Numbered from the stretch's first letter, positions 9,011 through 22,249 are shown. The stretch: 63,540 bases of DNA from Ferrimonas balearica (GCF_019802085.1 NZ_JAHVHV010000008.1:1-63540); one strand, 5' to 3'. Notes: generated by a model from the letters alone, not told the origin. Program-made: numbers and translations.

Positions 9011-9163
9011 GCGCTATAAGCGCAAGCAAGCCCCTCGCGGGGTTTGCCCCCCTCTTGGAACGCGGGCCTGGCAGAGATTATTGGTTGGGTTCTTGCGCAT
9101 AATAGGACGAAATGCCTCCCTCGGAGCGCATTTTGGATCTTCAATCACGAGCAGAGGAACCAC

Positions 9164-12100
9164 ATGGTTTACTCCGATTTCGAGAAAAAACGCATCCGCA
9201 AGGATTTTGGTAAGCGTCCCAAGGTGCTGGACGTTCCTTACCTGCTTTCGATCCAGCTGGACTCGTTCCAAAATTTCCTAGAGCAGGATCCGGAAGGCGA
9301 GCGTGGCCTGGAAGCGGCCTTCCGCAGTGTCTTTCCGATCAAAAGCTTCTCCGGTTACTCCGAACTGCAGTACGTCAGCTATAAGCTGGGCGAGCCGGTA
9401 TTTGACGTCAAAGAGTGTCAGATCCGCGGTGTAACCTATTCCGCTCCCCTGCGCGTTAAGCTGCGCATGGTACTGATGGACAAAGAGGCCGGTGGCGCCG
9501 TCAAGGACATCAAGGAGCAGGAAGTGTACATGGGCGACATTCCGCTCATGACCGAAAACGGTACCTTCGTGATCAACGGTACCGAGCGTGTGATCGTTTC
9601 CCAGCTGCACCGCAGCCCGGGTGTCTTCTTCGATCACGACAAGGGCAAGACCCACTCCTCCGGCAAGGTTCTCTACAACGCGCGGGTGATCCCCTACCGT
9701 GGCTCCTGGCTGGACTTCGAATTCGATCCCAAGGACAACCTCTTTGTCCGTATCGACCGTCGTCGTAAGCTGCCCGCTTCCATCATCCTGCGTGCCCTGA
9801 GTTACTCCACTCAGGAGATCCTGGATCTGTTCTTCGAGAAGGTGCATTTCCACCTGAAGAAAGAGAAGCTGGTGATGGACCTGGTGCCCGAGCGTCTGCG
9901 CGGTGAAACCGCCCTGTTCGACATCAAGGACAACGACGGCAACATCATCGTCGAGAAGGGCCGTCGTGTGACCGCCCGCCACATCCGCCAGTTCGAAAAA
10001 GGCGATGTGACTCAGCTGGAAGTGCCGGTTGAGTACCTGGTGGGCAAGGTATCCGCCAAGGACTACATCGACGAGGCCACCGGTGAAGTGGTGGTGGCTG
10101 CCAACCAGGAGATGTCCCTGGAAGACGTGGCCAAGCTGTCTCAGGCCGGCGTCAAGGCCTTCGACACCCTGTACACCAACGATCTGGACCACGGTCCCTA
10201 CATCTCCACCACTCTGCAGGTCGATTCCACCTCCGACCGGATGGAAGCCCTGGTTGAGATCTACCGCATGATGCGCCCGGGCGAGCCGCCGACCCGCGAA
10301 GCCGCCGAGGCGCTGTTCGAGAACCTGTTCTTCTCTGAAGATCGTTACGACCTGTCCACCGTTGGCCGGATGAAGTTCAACCGTCGTCTGGGCCGTGGTG
10401 AGTCCACCGGCGTTGGCATCCTGACCAAGGAAGACATCGTCGAGGTGATGCGCAAGATCATCGAGATCCGCAACGGCGGTGACGAGGTCGACGACATCGA
10501 TCACCTGGGCAACCGTCGTATCCGTTCCGTCGGTGAGATGGCCGAGAACCAGTTCCGCGTGGGCCTGGTACGGGTAGAGCGCGCCGTGCGCGAGCGTCTG
10601 TCCCTGGGCGATCTGGACAACCTGATGCCTCAGGACCTGATCAACGCCAAGCCGATCTCCGCCGCGGTGAAGGAGTTCTTCGGCTCCTCCCAGCTGTCCC
10701 AGTTTATGGATCAGAACAACCCGCTGTCCGAAGTGACCCACAAGCGCCGGATCTCCGCGCTGGGCCCGGGCGGTCTGACCCGTGAGCGTGCTGGCTTCGA
10801 GGTGCGAGACGTACACCCGACCCACTACGGTCGTCTGTGTCCCATCGAGACCCCTGAAGGTCCGAACATCGGTCTGATCAACTCCCTGTCCACCTTTGCT
10901 CGCACCAACGAGTACGGTTTCCTGGAAACCCCCTACCGTCGCGTAGTGGATGGCAAGGTGACCGAAGAGGTGGATTACCTGTCCGCCATCGAGGAAGGTC
11001 ACTTCGTGATCGCCCAGGCCAACGCCCAGATCGACGACGACGGTAACCTGATCGACGAACTGGTGGCGGCGCGTCATAAGAGCGAGTCCACCTTCGTGAC
11101 CACCGATCAGGTGCAGTACATGGACGTCTCCCCGCAGCAGATCATCTCTGTGGCCGCGTCCCTGATCCCCTTCCTCGAGCACGACGATGCGAACCGCGCC
11201 CTGATGGGTGCGAACATGCAGCGTCAGGCGGTGCCGACCCTGAAGGCGGACAAGCCGCTGGTGGGTACCGGCATTGAGCGTGCCGTGGCCGTGGACTCCG
11301 GTGTGACCGTGGTGGCCAAGCGTGGCGGTGTGGTGGACTACGTGGACGCCTCCCGCATCGTGATCAAGGTCAACGAAGATGAGCTGATGGCCGGTGAAGC
11401 CGGTATCGACATCTACAACCTGACCAAGTACACCCGCTCTAACCAGAACACCTGCATCAACCAGCGTCCGGTGTGTGCCATCGGCGAGCCGGTAACCCGC
11501 GGTGACGTACTGGCCGACGGCCCGTCCACCGACCTGGGTGACCTGGCCCTGGGTCAGAACCTGCGCGTCGCGTTCATGACCTGGAACGGTTACAACTTTG
11601 AGGATTCCATCCTGCTGTCCGAGCGTGTGGTTCAGGAAGATCGCCTGACCACCATCCACATCCAGGAACTGTCCTGTATTGCTCGTGACACCAAGCTGGG
11701 TCCGGAAGAGATCACCGCCGACATCCCCAACGTGGGTGAGTCTGCGCTGTCCAAGCTGGATGAGTCCGGCATCGTGTACGTGGGCGCCGAGATGAAGCCC
11801 GGCGACATCCTGGTCGGTAAGGTGACCCCGAAAGGCGAAACCCAGCTGACTCCGGAAGAGAAGCTGCTGCGCGCCATCTTCGGTGAGAAGGCCTCCGACG
11901 TGAAGGACTCCTCCCTGCGCGTACCCAACGGCGTCTACGGCACCGTTATCGACGTTCAGGTGTTCACCCGTGACGGCGTCGAGAAAGACAAGCGCGCCGT
12001 CGACATCGAGAACATGCAGCTGCGTGATGCCAAGAAGGATCTGACCGAAGAGTTCAGCATCCTGGAAAACGGCATCTACGACCGTGCCCGCACTCTGCTG

Positions 12101-13189
12101 CTGGGCGCCGGCGTCACCGAGGCTCAGCTGAACAAGCTGGGTCGCGAAAAGTGGCTGGAGCAGCCGCTGGACGACGAAGGCAAGCAGACCGAGCTGGAGC
12201 AGCTGGCTGACCAGTACGAAGAGCTGAAAGCCGAGTTCGACAAGAAGTTCGAAATCAAGCGCCGCAAGATCACCCAGGGCGATGACCTGGCTCCGGGTGT
12301 CCTGAAGATCGTCAAGGTGTACCTGGCGGTTAAGCGTCGCATTCAGCCCGGCGATAAGATGGCCGGTCGTCACGGGAACAAAGGTGTAATCTCCACCATC
12401 GTTCCGGTGGAAGACATGCCGCACGACGAGAACGGTCAACCGGTGGACATCGTACTGAACCCGCTGGGTGTACCGTCCCGTATGAACATCGGTCAGATCC
12501 TCGAAGTGCACCTGGGCATGGCGGCCAAGGGCATCGGTGACAAGATCAACGCCATGCTGGAGCAGCAGCGCAAGGTTGAGGAACTGCGTGAGTTCATGCA
12601 GAAGGCCTACGACCTGGGCGACACCCAGCAGAAAGTGGATCTGACCACCTTCTCTGACGCCGAAGTGCTGCGCCTGGCGGACAACCTCAAAGGCGGTCTG
12701 CCAGTAGCCACTCCGGCCTTCGACGGTGCCGCTGAGGCGGAGATCAAGGAGATGCTGCGCCTGGGCGACCTGCCGGATTCCGGTCAGTTCACCCTGTACG
12801 ATGGCCGCACTGGCAACGCCTTCGAGCGTCCGGTGACTGTCGGCTACATGTACATGCTCAAGCTGAACCACCTGGTTGACGACAAGATGCACGCCCGTTC
12901 CACCGGTTCCTACAGCCTGGTTACTCAGCAGCCGCTGGGTGGTAAGGCTCAGTTCGGTGGTCAGCGTTTCGGTGAGATGGAAGTGTGGGCCCTGCAGGCC
13001 TACGGCGCCGCCTACACCCTGCAGGAGATGCTTACCGTCAAGTCTGATGACGTCAACGGCCGTACCCAGATGTACAAGAACATCGTGGACGGTAACTACC
13101 AGATGTTGCCTGGCATGCCTGAATCCTTCAACGTGGTGCTCAAGGAGATCCGTTCTCTGGGCATCAACATCGAATTGGATCAGGACTAA
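9164..13189 (+). CDS. rpoB: DNA-directed RNA polymerase subunit beta
   Basis: RpoB forms one pincer of RNA polymerase and half of the active-site cleft. The 1341-residue product begins [16 protein letters not shown]; the open frame extends 40 codons upstream, but this ATG has an AGAGGA ribosome site and matches the family start. The rifampicin region keeps E. coli numbering, with Gln513, Asp516, His526 and Ser531 all wild type, so no rifampicin resistance is predicted from it. The flap and the C-terminal [15 protein letters not shown] clamp region are intact. It lies upstream of rpoC with a 92-bp gap. Confidence 0.99.
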   Translation: MVYSDFEKKRIRKDFGKRPKVLDVPYLLSIQLDSFQNFLEQDPEGERGLEAAFRSVFPIKSFSGYSELQYVSYKLGEPVFDVKECQIRGVTYSAPLRVKLRMVLMDKEAGGAVKDIKEQEVYMGDIPLMTENGTFVINGTERVIVSQLHRSPGVFFDHDKGKTHSSGKVLYNARVIPYRGSWLDFEFDPKDNLFVRIDRRRKLPASIILRALSYSTQEILDLFFEKVHFHLKKEKLVMDLVPERLRGETALFDIKDNDGNIIVEKGRRVTARHIRQFEKGDVTQLEVPVEYLVGKVSAKDYIDEATGEVVVAANQEMSLEDVAKLSQAGVKAFDTLYTNDLDHGPYISTTLQVDSTSDRMEALVEIYRMMRPGEPPTREAAEALFENLFFSEDRYDLSTVGRMKFNRRLGRGESTGVGILTKEDIVEVMRKIIEIRNGGDEVDDIDHLGNRRIRSVGEMAENQFRVGLVRVERAVRERLSLGDLDNLMPQDLINAKPISAAVKEFFGSSQLSQFMDQNNPLSEVTHKRRISALGPGGLTRERAGFEVRDVHPTHYGRLCPIETPEGPNIGLINSLSTFARTNEYGFLETPYRRVVDGKVTEEVDYLSAIEEGHFVIAQANAQIDDDGNLIDELVAARHKSESTFVTTDQVQYMDVSPQQIISVAASLIPFLEHDDANRALMGANMQRQAVPTLKADKPLVGTGIERAVAVDSGVTVVAKRGGVVDYVDASRIVIKVNEDELMAGEAGIDIYNLTKYTRSNQNTCINQRPVCAIGEPVTRGDVLADGPSTDLGDLALGQNLRVAFMTWNGYNFEDSILLSERVVQEDRLTTIHIQELSCIARDTKLGPEEITADIPNVGESALSKLDESGIVYVGAEMKPGDILVGKVTPKGETQLTPEEKLLRAIFGEKASDVKDSSLRVPNGVYGTVIDVQVFTRDGVEKDKRAVDIENMQLRDAKKDLTEEFSILENGIYDRARTLLLGAGVTEAQLNKLGREKWLEQPLDDEGKQTELEQLADQYEELKAEFDKKFEIKRRKITQGDDLAPGVLKIVKVYLAVKRRIQPGDKMAGRHGNKGVISTIVPVEDMPHDENGQPVDIVLNPLGVPSRMNIGQILEVHLGMAAKGIGDKINAMLEQQRKVEELREFMQKAYDLGDTQQKVDLTTFSDAEVLRLADNLKGGLPVATPAFDGAAEAEIKEMLRLGDLPDSGQFTLYDGRTGNAFERPVTVGYMYMLKLNHLVDDKMHARSTGSYSLVTQQPLGGKAQFGGQRFGEMEVWALQAYGAAYTLQEMLTVKSDDVNGRTQMYKNIVDGNYQMLPGMPESFNVVLKEIRSLGINIELDQD

Positions 13190-13226
13190 GCCGTCCGCTG
13201 CATTGTTGCAGCCTGGTATCGGTCGA

Positions 13227-13250
13227 GTGCCCCGCTTGCGGGCGGGGCAC
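13227..13250 (+). other. hairpin in the rpoB-rpoC intercistronic region
   Basis: GTGCCCCG (13227-13234) and CGGGGCAC (13243-13250) form an 8-bp stem with an 8-nt loop and no T run. It is therefore not an obvious terminator. It may affect mRNA processing or stability between rpoB and rpoC. Confidence 0.5.
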
Positions 13251-13281
13251 ACGGGTTAAAACCTCCATTTAGGAGACGATC

Positions 13282-16200
13282 GTGAAAGACTTACTTCAGT
13301 TTCTTAAGAAACAGAATGCGTCCGAAGAATTTAACGGCATCAAGATCGGCCTTGCGTCGCCGGACATGATCCGTAGCTGGTCTTTCGGTGAAGTGAAAAA
13401 GCCGGAAACCATCAACTACCGTACCTTCAAGCCCGAGCGCGATGGCCTGTTCTGTGCCCGCATCTTTGGCCCGGTGAAGGACTACGAGTGTTTGTGCGGT
13501 AAGTACAAGCGCCTGAAGCACCGCGGTGTGATCTGTGAGAAGTGTGGCGTTGAAGTGACCCAGACCAAAGTGCGTCGTGAGCGCATGGGTCACATCGAGC
13601 TGGCTTCTCCGGTGGCTCACATCTGGTTCCTGAAGTCCCTGCCCTCCCGCATCGGTCTGCTGCTGGACATGACCCTGCGTGACATCGAGCGCGTGCTCTA
13701 CTTCGAAAGCTACGTGGTTATCGAGCCGGGCATGACCGCCCTGGAGCGTGGCCAGATGCTGACCGAAGAGGAGTACCTGGATGCCCTCGAGGAGCACGGT
13801 GACGAGTTCGACGCCCGCATGGGTGCCGAAGCGGTTCAGCAGCTGCTTAAAGACATCGATCTCGAGAGCGAGATCAACGTCATGCGTGAAGAGCTGCCGC
13901 AGACCAACTCCGAAACCAAGCGGAAGAAGCTGACTAAGCGTCTGAAGCTGATGGAAGCCTTCTACAACTCTGGCAACAAGCCGGAGTGGATGATCATGGG
14001 CGTTCTGCCTGTCCTGCCGCCGGACCTGCGTCCGCTGGTCCCGCTGGACGGTGGCCGTTTTGCCACCTCGGATCTGAACGATCTGTACCGCCGGGTGATC
14101 AACCGTAACAACCGTCTGAAGCGCCTGCTGGATCTGGCCGCTCCGGACATCATCGTCCGCAACGAAAAGCGGATGCTGCAGGAGTCCGTGGACGCTCTGC
14201 TGGACAACGGCCGCCGCGGTCGGGCCATCACCGGCTCCAACCGTCGTCCGCTGAAGTCCCTGGCCGACATGATCAAGGGTAAGCAGGGTCGATTCCGTCA
14301 GAACCTGCTGGGTAAGCGCGTGGACTACTCCGGTCGTTCCGTAATTACCGTGGGCCCGACCCTGCGCCTGCACCAGTGTGGTCTGCCCAAGAAGATGGCG
14401 CTTGAGCTGTTCAAGCCCTTCATCTACGGCAAGCTGGAAGCCCGTGGCCTGGCCACCACCATCAAAGCCGCCAAGAAGATGGTCGAGCGTGAGATGGGTG
14501 AGGTTTGGGACGTACTGGACGAAGTGATCCGGGAACACCCGGTACTGCTGAACCGGGCGCCGACCCTGCACCGTCTGGGTATCCAGGCGTTCGAGCCGGT
14601 GCTGATCGAAGGTAAAGCGATCCAGCTGCACCCCCTGGTGTGTGCGGCCTACAACGCCGACTTCGATGGTGACCAGATGGCGGTACACGTACCTCTGACT
14701 CTGGAAGCCCAGCTCGAAGCCCGTGCGCTGATGATGTCCACCAACAACATCCTGTCGCCCGCCTCCGGTGACCCCATCATCGTGCCTTCTCAGGACGTGG
14801 TACTGGGTCTGTACTACATGACCCGTGAGATGGTGAACGGCAAGGGTGAGGCCATGGTGCTCTCCTCCGTGGAAGAAGCGGAGAAGGTGTACCGGACCGG
14901 CGACGCCGAGCTGCACGCTCGCGTTAAGGTGCGCATCACCGACAGCTACAAGACCGAAGAGGGTGAGATCGTCGAGGAGTCCAAGATCGTCGACACCACC
15001 ATCGGCCGTGCCATCCTGTCCATGATCCTGCCCAAGGGCCTGCCCTTCGAGCTGATCAACCAGGACATGGGTAAGAAGCCGATCTCCAAGGTGCTGAACA
15101 GCTGCTACCGGGTACTGGGTCTGAAGTCCACCGTGATCTTCGCCGACCAACTGATGTACACCGGTTTCCACTTCGCCACCGTTTCCGGCACCTCCGTGGG
15201 CATCAACGACATGGTGATCCCGGACGCCAAGAAAGAGATCGTGGCCGCAGCCGAAGAGGAAGTGGCGGAGATCTCCGAGCAGTTCCAGGCCGGTCTGGTG
15301 ACCGCCGGTGAGCGCTACAACAAGGTGATCGACATCTGGGCCAGCGCCAACGAGAAAGTCTCCAAGGCGATGATGGAAAACCTCTCCACCGATACCGTGG
15401 TAAACCGCGACGGTGAAGACGAAGACCAGAAGTCCTTCAACAGCATCTACATGATGGCCGACTCCGGAGCCCGGGGTAGTGCCGCTCAGATCCGTCAGCT
15501 GGCGGGGATGCGGGGCCTGATGGCCAAGCCGGACGGCTCCATCATCGAGACCCCCATCGTGGCCAACTTCCGTGAAGGTCTGAACGTACAGCAGTACTTC
15601 ATCTCGACTCACGGTGCCCGTAAGGGTCTGGCGGATACCGCACTGAAGACCGCGAACTCCGGTTACCTGACTCGCCGTCTGGTGGACGTGTCCCAGGATC
15701 TGGTGGTGGTAGAACCGGATTGTGGCAGCGAAGAGGGTCTGACCGTGAAGCCGCTCATCGAGGGTGGTGACGTGGTTGAGCCGCTGCGCGAGCGCGTTCT
15801 GGGCCGCGTGGTGGCCAAGGACGTGATCAAGCCCGGCACCGAAGACGAAGTGCTGCTGCCGCGCAACACCCTGATCGACGAGAAATGGTGTGACATCATC
15901 GAAGCCAACTCCGTCGATGAGATCGTGGTGCGCTCCGTGATCACCTGTAACACCGACTTCGGTGTCTGTGGTCACTGTTACGGCCGTGACCTGGCCCGAG
16001 GCCACATGGTGGCCGAAGGTGAGGCCATTGGTGTCGTGGCGGCTCAGTCCATCGGTGAACCCGGTACCCAGCTGACCATGCGGACCTTCCACATCGGTGG
16101 TGCGGCTTCCCGTGCCTCCGCGGAATCCAACGTTCAGATCAAGAACTCCGGTTCTCTGAAGCTGCAGAACGCCAAGTACGTGACCAACGCCGATGGCAAG

Positions 16201-17490
16201 ATCGTGGTGACCTCCCGTTCCACCGAACTGGCGGTGATCGACGAGCTGGGCCGTGAGAAGGAGCGCTACAAGCTGCCTTACGGTGCCGTACTGGATAAGG
16301 CCGAAGGCGATGCCGTGGCCGCCGGTGACATCGTCGCCAACTGGGACCCGCACACGCACCCCATCATCACCGAGGTAGAGGGTCGCATTAAGTTCGTCGA
16401 CATGATCGACGGCGTGACCATGACCAAGCAGACCGATGAACTGACCGGCCTGTCCAGCATCGTGGTGCTGGATGTGGCGCAGCGCGCCAGCGCCGGTAAG
16501 GACATGCGTCCGATGGTGAAGCTGGTGGACGCCTCCGGCAACGACATCCTGATCCCGGGCACCGAAGTGCCGGCACAGTACTTCCTGTCCGGTAACGCCA
16601 TCGTGAGCCTGGAGGACGGTGCCGAAGTGAACGTCGGTGACGCCCTGGCCCGTATTCCTCAGGAATCCGGCGGTACCAAGGACATCACCGGTGGTCTGCC
16701 CCGCGTGGCCGACCTGTTCGAAGCCCGGAAGCCGAAAGAGCCGGCCATTCTGGCCGAGATCACCGGCACCATCTCCTTCGGTAAGGAGACCAAGGGCAAG
16801 CGCCGCTTGGTGATCACCCCGCACGACGGTGGTCAGCCTTACGAGGAGATGATTCCGAAGTGGCGTAACCTGAACGTGTTCGAAGGTGAAAAGGTTGAGA
16901 AGGGTGAAGTGATCGCTGACGGTCCGGAAGCGCCGCACGACATCCTGCGCCTGCGTGGCATCCACGCGGTGGCCAACTACATCGTCAACGAGGTCCAGGA
17001 CGTTTACCGCCTGCAGGGTGTGAAGATCAACGATAAGCACATCGAGGTGGTGATCCGCCAGATGCTGCGTAAGTGCATCATCCTCAACGGTGGCGACTCC
17101 GAGTTCCTCGAAGGCGAGCAGGTTGAAGTGGCCCGCGTGCACCAGGCCAACCGCGACCTGGAGGCCGAAGGCAAACAGCCGGCGACCTTCGAGCGCGAAC
17201 TGCTGGGCATCACCAAGGCCTCTCTGGCCACCGAGTCCTTCATCTCCGCGGCCTCCTTCCAGGAGACCACGCGAGTGCTGACCGACGCGGCCACTTACGG
17301 CAAGCGTGACGATCTGCGTGGCCTGAAGGAGAACGTGACTGTGGGTCGTCTGATCCCGGCCGGTACCGGCTACGCTTACCACCGTAAGCGTCAGCAGGAA
17401 GCCCAGGTGGAAGCCCCCACTGTGAGTGCCTCCGAGGCCGAGCAGAACCTGGCTGACCTGCTCAATGCCGCAGGCCCCGGCGAGCAGTAA
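13282..17490 (+). CDS. rpoC: DNA-directed RNA polymerase subunit beta'
   Basis: RpoC holds the catalytic magnesium and the clamp of RNA polymerase. It has 1402 residues (E. coli 1407) and a GTG start after AGGAGA. The N-terminal zinc site CLCG...CEKC is present. The active-site motif [12 protein letters not shown] has Asp460, Asp462 and Asp464 at E. coli positions. The bridge-helix/trigger-loop region contains [12 protein letters not shown]. The second zinc site ([11 protein letters not shown]) is present near residue 890. A strong terminator follows. Confidence 0.99.
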   Translation: MKDLLQFLKKQNASEEFNGIKIGLASPDMIRSWSFGEVKKPETINYRTFKPERDGLFCARIFGPVKDYECLCGKYKRLKHRGVICEKCGVEVTQTKVRRERMGHIELASPVAHIWFLKSLPSRIGLLLDMTLRDIERVLYFESYVVIEPGMTALERGQMLTEEEYLDALEEHGDEFDARMGAEAVQQLLKDIDLESEINVMREELPQTNSETKRKKLTKRLKLMEAFYNSGNKPEWMIMGVLPVLPPDLRPLVPLDGGRFATSDLNDLYRRVINRNNRLKRLLDLAAPDIIVRNEKRMLQESVDALLDNGRRGRAITGSNRRPLKSLADMIKGKQGRFRQNLLGKRVDYSGRSVITVGPTLRLHQCGLPKKMALELFKPFIYGKLEARGLATTIKAAKKMVEREMGEVWDVLDEVIREHPVLLNRAPTLHRLGIQAFEPVLIEGKAIQLHPLVCAAYNADFDGDQMAVHVPLTLEAQLEARALMMSTNNILSPASGDPIIVPSQDVVLGLYYMTREMVNGKGEAMVLSSVEEAEKVYRTGDAELHARVKVRITDSYKTEEGEIVEESKIVDTTIGRAILSMILPKGLPFELINQDMGKKPISKVLNSCYRVLGLKSTVIFADQLMYTGFHFATVSGTSVGINDMVIPDAKKEIVAAAEEEVAEISEQFQAGLVTAGERYNKVIDIWASANEKVSKAMMENLSTDTVVNRDGEDEDQKSFNSIYMMADSGARGSAAQIRQLAGMRGLMAKPDGSIIETPIVANFREGLNVQQYFISTHGARKGLADTALKTANSGYLTRRLVDVSQDLVVVEPDCGSEEGLTVKPLIEGGDVVEPLRERVLGRVVAKDVIKPGTEDEVLLPRNTLIDEKWCDIIEANSVDEIVVRSVITCNTDFGVCGHCYGRDLARGHMVAEGEAIGVVAAQSIGEPGTQLTMRTFHIGGAASRASAESNVQIKNSGSLKLQNAKYVTNADGKIVVTSRSTELAVIDELGREKERYKLPYGAVLDKAEGDAVAAGDIVANWDPHTHPIITEVEGRIKFVDMIDGVTMTKQTDELTGLSSIVVLDVAQRASAGKDMRPMVKLVDASGNDILIPGTEVPAQYFLSGNAIVSLEDGAEVNVGDALARIPQESGGTKDITGGLPRVADLFEARKPKEPAILAEITGTISFGKETKGKRRLVITPHDGGQPYEEMIPKWRNLNVFEGEKVEKGEVIADGPEAPHDILRLRGIHAVANYIVNEVQDVYRLQGVKINDKHIEVVIRQMLRKCIILNGGDSEFLEGEQVEVARVHQANRDLEAEGKQPATFERELLGITKASLATESFISAASFQETTRVLTDAATYGKRDDLRGLKENVTVGRLIPAGTGYAYHRKRQQEAQVEAPTVSASEAEQNLADLLNAAGPGEQ

Positions 17491-17511
17491 ACGGAAGCGA
17501 AATCCGTAAAC

Positions 17512-17539
17512 AGGGGCGTCTTAGGACGCCCCTTTTTTT
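17512..17539 (+). terminator. intrinsic terminator after rpoC
   Basis: AGGGGCGTC pairs with GACGCCCCT and is followed by seven T residues, 22 bp after the rpoC stop. It ends the rplJL-rpoBC unit. Confidence 0.95.
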
Positions 17540-17579
17540 GTCTGGGACGAGAATGCGACCTAAGCCCCTTGGCTAATTC

Positions 17580-17608
17580 TTGACACCCACCTGGCAGGTG
17601 CTTAAAAT
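17580..17608 (+). promoter_or_regulatory. promoter of the str operon (rpsL)
   Basis: A perfect -35 TTGACA (17580-17585) and TAAAAT (17603-17608) are spaced 17 bp, about 75 bp upstream of rpsL. A GC-containing TTCGCGTCCCC discriminator follows. Confidence 0.8.
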
Positions 17609-17682
17609 TTCGCGTCCCCTCAATACGGGGATCGATTTTTCGCACCTGAAACTGAGTAGTTGAAGCTAATCAGGAGATATGA

Positions 17683-18057
<375 letters not shown>

Positions 18058-18136
18058 TGGTTCTCCGTTAAGTAAGGCCAAGCACTTAAATCGTTCATCC
18101 TGTTTTGGATAAACCTGAAGAAATCGGAGAAATCCC

Positions 18137-18607
18137 ATGCCAAGACGTCGCGTCGTAGGTCAACGTAAAATTCTGCCGGATCCGAAGTTCGGATCTGAGC
18201 TTCTGGCAAAGTTTGTCAACGTGGTAATGCTGGACGGTAAGAAGTCCACCGCTGAAAAGATCATCTACGGTGGTCTGGATGCGGCTGCCGAGAAGTCCGG
18301 CAAGTCCCACCTGGAAATCTTTGAAACTGCACTGGACAACATCCGTCCGACCGTGGAAGTGAAGTCCCGCCGTGTTGGTGGTTCTACCTACCAGGTACCG
18401 GTGGAAGTGCGTCCGGTTCGTCGTAACACTCTGGCCATGCGCTGGTTGGTGGAAGCGGCTCGTAAGCGTAGCGAAAAATCGATGGCTCTGCGCCTGGCAG
18501 GTGAACTGCTGGACGCGAGCGAAAACAAAGGTTCTGCGGTTAAGAAGCGTGAAGACGTTCACCGCATGGCCGAAGCGAACAAAGCGTTCGCTCATTACCG
18601 CTGGTAA
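18137..18607 (+). CDS. rpsG: 30S ribosomal protein S7
   Basis: S7 nucleates assembly of the 30S head and contacts E-site tRNA. The product has 156 residues beginning [17 protein letters not shown], with the conserved [16 protein letters not shown] and C-terminal [17 protein letters not shown]. In E. coli S7 binds the rpsL-rpsG intercistronic RNA to repress the operon. The 79-nt gap here (18058-18136) is long enough for such a site. Confidence 0.97.
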   Translation: MPRRRVVGQRKILPDPKFGSELLAKFVNVVMLDGKKSTAEKIIYGGLDAAAEKSGKSHLEIFETALDNIRPTVEVKSRRVGGSTYQVPVEVRPVRRNTLAMRWLVEAARKRSEKSMALRLAGELLDASENKGSAVKKREDVHRMAEANKAFAHYRW

Positions 18608-18614
18608 TAGCTTG

Positions 18615-18644
18615 GGCGCAGCACTTCGGTGCTGCGCCACTTTT
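18615..18644 (+). other. stable TTCG-loop hairpin between rpsG and fusA
   Basis: GGCGCAGCAC and GTGCTGCGCC form a perfect 10-bp stem around a TTCG tetraloop, followed by ACTTTTG. The T run is short, so this is a partial terminator or an mRNA-stability element within the str operon. Confidence 0.6.
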
Positions 18645-18685
18645 GCAAGAACTAGGGCGTTTGACTCTAGTAAGAGGACTTTATT

Positions 18686-20785
18686 GTGGCTCGTACGACC
18701 CCAATTGAGCGCTATCGCAATATCGGGATTGTGGCGCACGTAGACGCCGGTAAAACGACGACTTCTGAGCGCGTGCTGTTCTACACCGGCTTGTCGCACA
18801 AGATCGGTGAAGTGCACGACGGCGCCGCGACCATGGATTGGATGGAACAGGAGCAGGAGCGGGGTATCACCATCACTTCTGCGGCCACCACCACCTTCTG
18901 GCGGGGTATGGAAGCCCAGTACCCTGAGCATCGCATCAACATCATCGACACCCCCGGACACGTGGACTTCACCATCGAGGTGGAACGTTCCCTGCGTGTG
19001 CTGGACGGCGCGGTGGTGGTGTTCTGTGGTGCCTCTGGGGTGGAACCTCAGTCTGAAACCGTATGGCGTCAGGCCGACAAGTACCACGTGCCGCGTCTGG
19101 TGTTCGTCAACAAGATGGACCGGGCCGGTGCGGACTTTGACCGTGTTGTGGAGCAGATCCGCAACCGTCTGGGTGCCACCTGTGTTCCCATCCAAATGAA
19201 CGTGGGCGCTGAGGACGAATTCCAAGGCGTCATCGACCTGATCAAGATGAAGTTCATCAGCTGGAACGCAGCGGATCAGGGCATGACCTTTGACTACCTG
19301 GATGTGCCTGCCGAGCTGGCCGACAAGGCCGCTGAGATGCGGGAATACCTGGTGGAGTCCGCCGCTGAAGCCTCCGAAGAGCTGATGGAGAAGTACCTGG
19401 AAGAGGGCGAATTGTCCGAAGAAGAGATCAAGAAAGCTCTTCGCCAGCGTACCCTGAACAACGAAATCGTCCTGGCCACCTGTGGTTCTGCATTTAAGAA
19501 CAAAGGGGTTCAGGCGGTCCTGGATGCGGTGGTGGAATACCTGCCGGCACCCATCGATGTTCCGGCCATCAAGGGCGTGGACATGGACGACAACGAGGTT
19601 GCTCGTGAGTCCGATGACAACGCGCCTTTTGCCGCCCTGGCATTTAAGATCGCAACCGATCCTTTTGTCGGCAGCTTGACCTTTATGCGGGTGTACTCCG
19701 GTACCGCCAACACCGGCGAGGCCGTGTACAACTCCGTCAAGCAAAAGCGCGAGCGCTTAGGTCGTATGGTGCAGATGCACTCCAACGACCGTAAAGAGAT
19801 CAAAGAGGTCCGCGCTGGCGACATTGCTGCTGCCATTGGCCTGAAAGACGTCACAACGGGCGACACCCTGTGCGACATGGACCACAAAGTGGTGCTGGAG
19901 CGCATGGAGTTCCCTGAGCCGGTGATTCAGATCGCGGTTGAGCCGAGAACCAAGGCCGACCAAGAGAAGATGGGCATTGCCCTGGGCAAACTGGCCGCCG
20001 AAGACCCGTCCTTCCGCGTGGAAACGGACGAGGAATCCGGCCAGACCCTGATCTCCGGTATGGGTGAGCTGCACCTGGACATCATCGTTGACCGCATGAA
20101 GCGGGAGTTCAGCGTTGAATGTAACGTAGGTAAGCCCCAGGTCGCCTACCGCGAAACCATCCGCTCCTCCGTGGAAGTGGAAGGCAAGTTTGTGCGTCAA
20201 TCCGGTGGCCGTGGTCAGTTTGGTCATGTCTGGCTGAAGCTGGAGCCCCGAGAAGCCGGTGCCGGCTACGAATTCGTCAATGAAATTGTTGGCGGCGTGG
20301 TGCCGAGGGAATATATTCCAGCTGTAGATAAAGGCATCCAGGAACAGATGGCTCAAGGTGTGCTCGCGGGCTTCCCCGTGCTGGACGTTAAAGCTACTCT
20401 GTTCGACGGTTCATACCACGATGTGGACTCCAACGAAATGGCGTTCAAGATCGCCGGCTCCCTGGGCTTCCGTAAAGGTGCCCTGGAAGCGAGCCCGGTG
20501 CTGCTGGAACCCATGATGAAAGTGGAGGTCACCACTCCTGAGGACTGGATGGGCGATGTGGTGGGTGATATCAACCGCCGTCGCGGCATCATCGAAGGTA
20601 TGGATGACGGTACTGCCGGTTTGAAGATCGTGCGTGCTAAGGTGCCGCTGGCCGAGATGTTTGGCTATGCCACCGACCTCCGTTCTGCCACCCAGGGCCG
20701 TGCTTCCTACTCCATGGAGTTCAGCGAGTACGCCGAAGCCCCGCAGAACGTAGCGCAAGCGGTTATCGAAGCGCGCGGATATTGA
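18686..20785 (+). CDS. fusA: translation elongation factor EF-G
   Basis: EF-G is the GTPase that drives ribosomal translocation. The product has 699 residues, starting with a GTG after AAGAGGAC. G-domain motifs include AHVDAGKTT (about 17-25), DTPGHVDF and NKMDRAG. The remaining domains, including the domain IV tip region, are complete. It is the third gene of the str operon, 78 bp after rpsG and 77 bp before tuf. Confidence 0.98.
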   Translation: MARTTPIERYRNIGIVAHVDAGKTTTSERVLFYTGLSHKIGEVHDGAATMDWMEQEQERGITITSAATTTFWRGMEAQYPEHRINIIDTPGHVDFTIEVERSLRVLDGAVVVFCGASGVEPQSETVWRQADKYHVPRLVFVNKMDRAGADFDRVVEQIRNRLGATCVPIQMNVGAEDEFQGVIDLIKMKFISWNAADQGMTFDYLDVPAELADKAAEMREYLVESAAEASEELMEKYLEEGELSEEEIKKALRQRTLNNEIVLATCGSAFKNKGVQAVLDAVVEYLPAPIDVPAIKGVDMDDNEVARESDDNAPFAALAFKIATDPFVGSLTFMRVYSGTANTGEAVYNSVKQKRERLGRMVQMHSNDRKEIKEVRAGDIAAAIGLKDVTTGDTLCDMDHKVVLERMEFPEPVIQIAVEPRTKADQEKMGIALGKLAAEDPSFRVETDEESGQTLISGMGELHLDIIVDRMKREFSVECNVGKPQVAYRETIRSSVEVEGKFVRQSGGRGQFGHVWLKLEPREAGAGYEFVNEIVGGVVPREYIPAVDKGIQEQMAQGVLAGFPVLDVKATLFDGSYHDVDSNEMAFKIAGSLGFRKGALEASPVLLEPMMKVEVTTPEDWMGDVVGDINRRRGIIEGMDDGTAGLKIVRAKVPLAEMFGYATDLRSATQGRASYSMEFSEYAEAPQNVAQAVIEARGY

Positions 20786-20862
20786 CGCCTTAAAGGCGAA
20801 AACTCAGTTCGTTAACAGACCTGATCCTCTGGGTCCGGTCGCAAATTGAAAGGAAAGACGTC

Positions 20863-22047
20863 GTGTCTAAAGAAAAATTTGAACGTACGAAACCCCACGT
20901 TAACGTTGGTACCATCGGCCACGTTGACCACGGTAAAACCACTCTGACCGCTGCTATCACCAACGTGCTGGCCAAGCACATGGGTGGTGAAGCCAAGGCT
21001 TTCGACCAGATCGATAACGCTCCGGAAGAGCGCGAGCGTGGTATCACCATCGCCGCTTCTCACGTTGAGTACGACACTGAGATCCGTCACTACGCTCACG
21101 TAGACTGCCCCGGCCACGCCGACTACGTAAAGAACATGATCACCGGTGCTGCTCAGATGGACGGCGCGATCCTGGTAGTAGCTGCTACCGACGGTCCGAT
21201 GCCCCAGACCCGTGAGCACATCCTGCTGTCCCGTCAGGTTGGCGTACCCTACATCATCGTGTTCATGAACAAGTGCGACATGGTTGATGACGAAGAGCTG
21301 CTCGAGCTGGTAGAGATGGAAGTACGCGAGCTGCTGTCCGAGTACGACTTCCCGGGCGACGACACTCCGGTCATCCAGGGTTCCGCTCTGAAAGCACTGG
21401 AAGGCGACGCCGAGTGGGAGAAGAAGATCCTGGAGCTGGCCGAAGCCCTGGACACCTACATCCCCGAGCCGGAGCGTGCCATCGACGGTGCCTTCATCCT
21501 GCCGATCGAAGACGTATTCTCCATCCAGGGCCGTGGTACCGTAGTAACCGGTCGTGTAGAGCGCGGCATCATCAAAGTTGGTGATGAAGTGGAAATCGTG
21601 GGCATCAAAGAGACCCAGAAGACCACCTGTACTGGCGTAGAGATGTTCCGCAAGCTGCTGGACGAAGGCCGTGCCGGTGAGAACTGTGGTGTTCTGCTGC
21701 GTGGTACCAAGCGTGAAGAAGTTGAGCGTGGTCAGGTACTGGCTCAGCCGGGTTCCATCACCCCGCACACCAAGTTCACCTCTGAGGTTTACGTACTGTC
21801 CAAAGAAGAAGGTGGTCGTCACACCCCGTTCTTCAAAGGCTACCGTCCTCAGTTCTACTTCCGTACCACCGACATCACTGGCACCATCGAGCTGCCGGAA
21901 GGTGTTGAGATGGTAATGCCGGGTGACAACATTCAGATGACTGTTACCCTGATCGCGCCGATCGCGATGGAAGAAGGCCTGCGTTTCGCTATCCGTGAGG
22001 GTGGCCGTACCGTAGGTGCTGGTGTTGTTGCCACCATCGTTGAGTAA
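20863..22047 (+). CDS. tuf: translation elongation factor EF-Tu (second copy)
   Basis: This second EF-Tu gene of 394 codons closes the str operon, the position of E. coli tufA. It has a GTG start after AAAGGAAAG, unlike the ATG of the first copy. The protein is identical to the first except Glu184 and Gln295 (Asp and Ala in the first). The nucleotide sequences also agree through almost all silent sites, which points to recent gene conversion rather than selection alone. A strong terminator follows, and then the EPS locus. Confidence 0.98.
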   Translation: MSKEKFERTKPHVNVGTIGHVDHGKTTLTAAITNVLAKHMGGEAKAFDQIDNAPEERERGITIAASHVEYDTEIRHYAHVDCPGHADYVKNMITGAAQMDGAILVVAATDGPMPQTREHILLSRQVGVPYIIVFMNKCDMVDDEELLELVEMEVRELLSEYDFPGDDTPVIQGSALKALEGDAEWEKKILELAEALDTYIPEPERAIDGAFILPIEDVFSIQGRGTVVTGRVERGIIKVGDEVEIVGIKETQKTTCTGVEMFRKLLDEGRAGENCGVLLRGTKREEVERGQVLAQPGSITPHTKFTSEVYVLSKEEGGRHTPFFKGYRPQFYFRTTDITGTIELPEGVEMVMPGDNIQMTVTLIAPIAMEEGLRFAIREGGRTVGAGVVATIVE

Positions 22048-22075
22048 TCAACGATAGCGGTTTCACGCTAAAGAG

Positions 22076-22100
22076 GGGCGCCGTCAGGCGCCCTTTTTTT
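22076..22100 (+). terminator. intrinsic terminator of the str operon
   Basis: GGGCGCC pairs with GGCGCCC around GTCA and is followed by seven T residues, 29 bp after tuf. It isolates the str operon from the downstream EPS genes. Confidence 0.93.
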
Positions 22101-22238
22101 GTGCCTGCTTCACTGTGAAACCCAAGCGCACTCGAGACTGGAAAATTTCCTCATTACCCCGCCAAGCCACGCTGCGCATTAGCCATTTTTGACTACGCTT
22201 AGATCTCATTCTGTCTGGGTCTGTGGTTGAATTATGGG

Positions 22239-22248
22239 GGCGGTAGCG
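22239..22248 (+). promoter_or_regulatory. ops-like element upstream of the EPS operon
   Basis: GGCGGTAGCG matches the first 10 bases of the 12-base ops element (GGCGGTAGCGTG) that recruits RfaH to transcribing RNA polymerase in enterobacterial capsule, LPS and F operons. The two remaining bases differ (GA). It ends 2 nt before the ATG of the first glycosyltransferase. The location at the head of a long polysaccharide operon fits RfaH antitermination. The same 10-mer also occurs at 34933 inside a coding region, so chance cannot be excluded. Confidence 0.5.
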
Positions 22249-22249
22249 G

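Noticed and set aside
9278..13252. Very long open frame on the minus strand opposite rpoB (and a similar one at 13291-17382 opposite rpoC)
   Set aside because: Shadow of the strong codon bias in rpoB and rpoC; no recognisable domain in the predicted protein, and the plus-strand genes are certain.
18661..18686. TTGACT just before fusA as a promoter
   Set aside because: It is only 20 bp from the start codon and no -10 fits at proper spacing.
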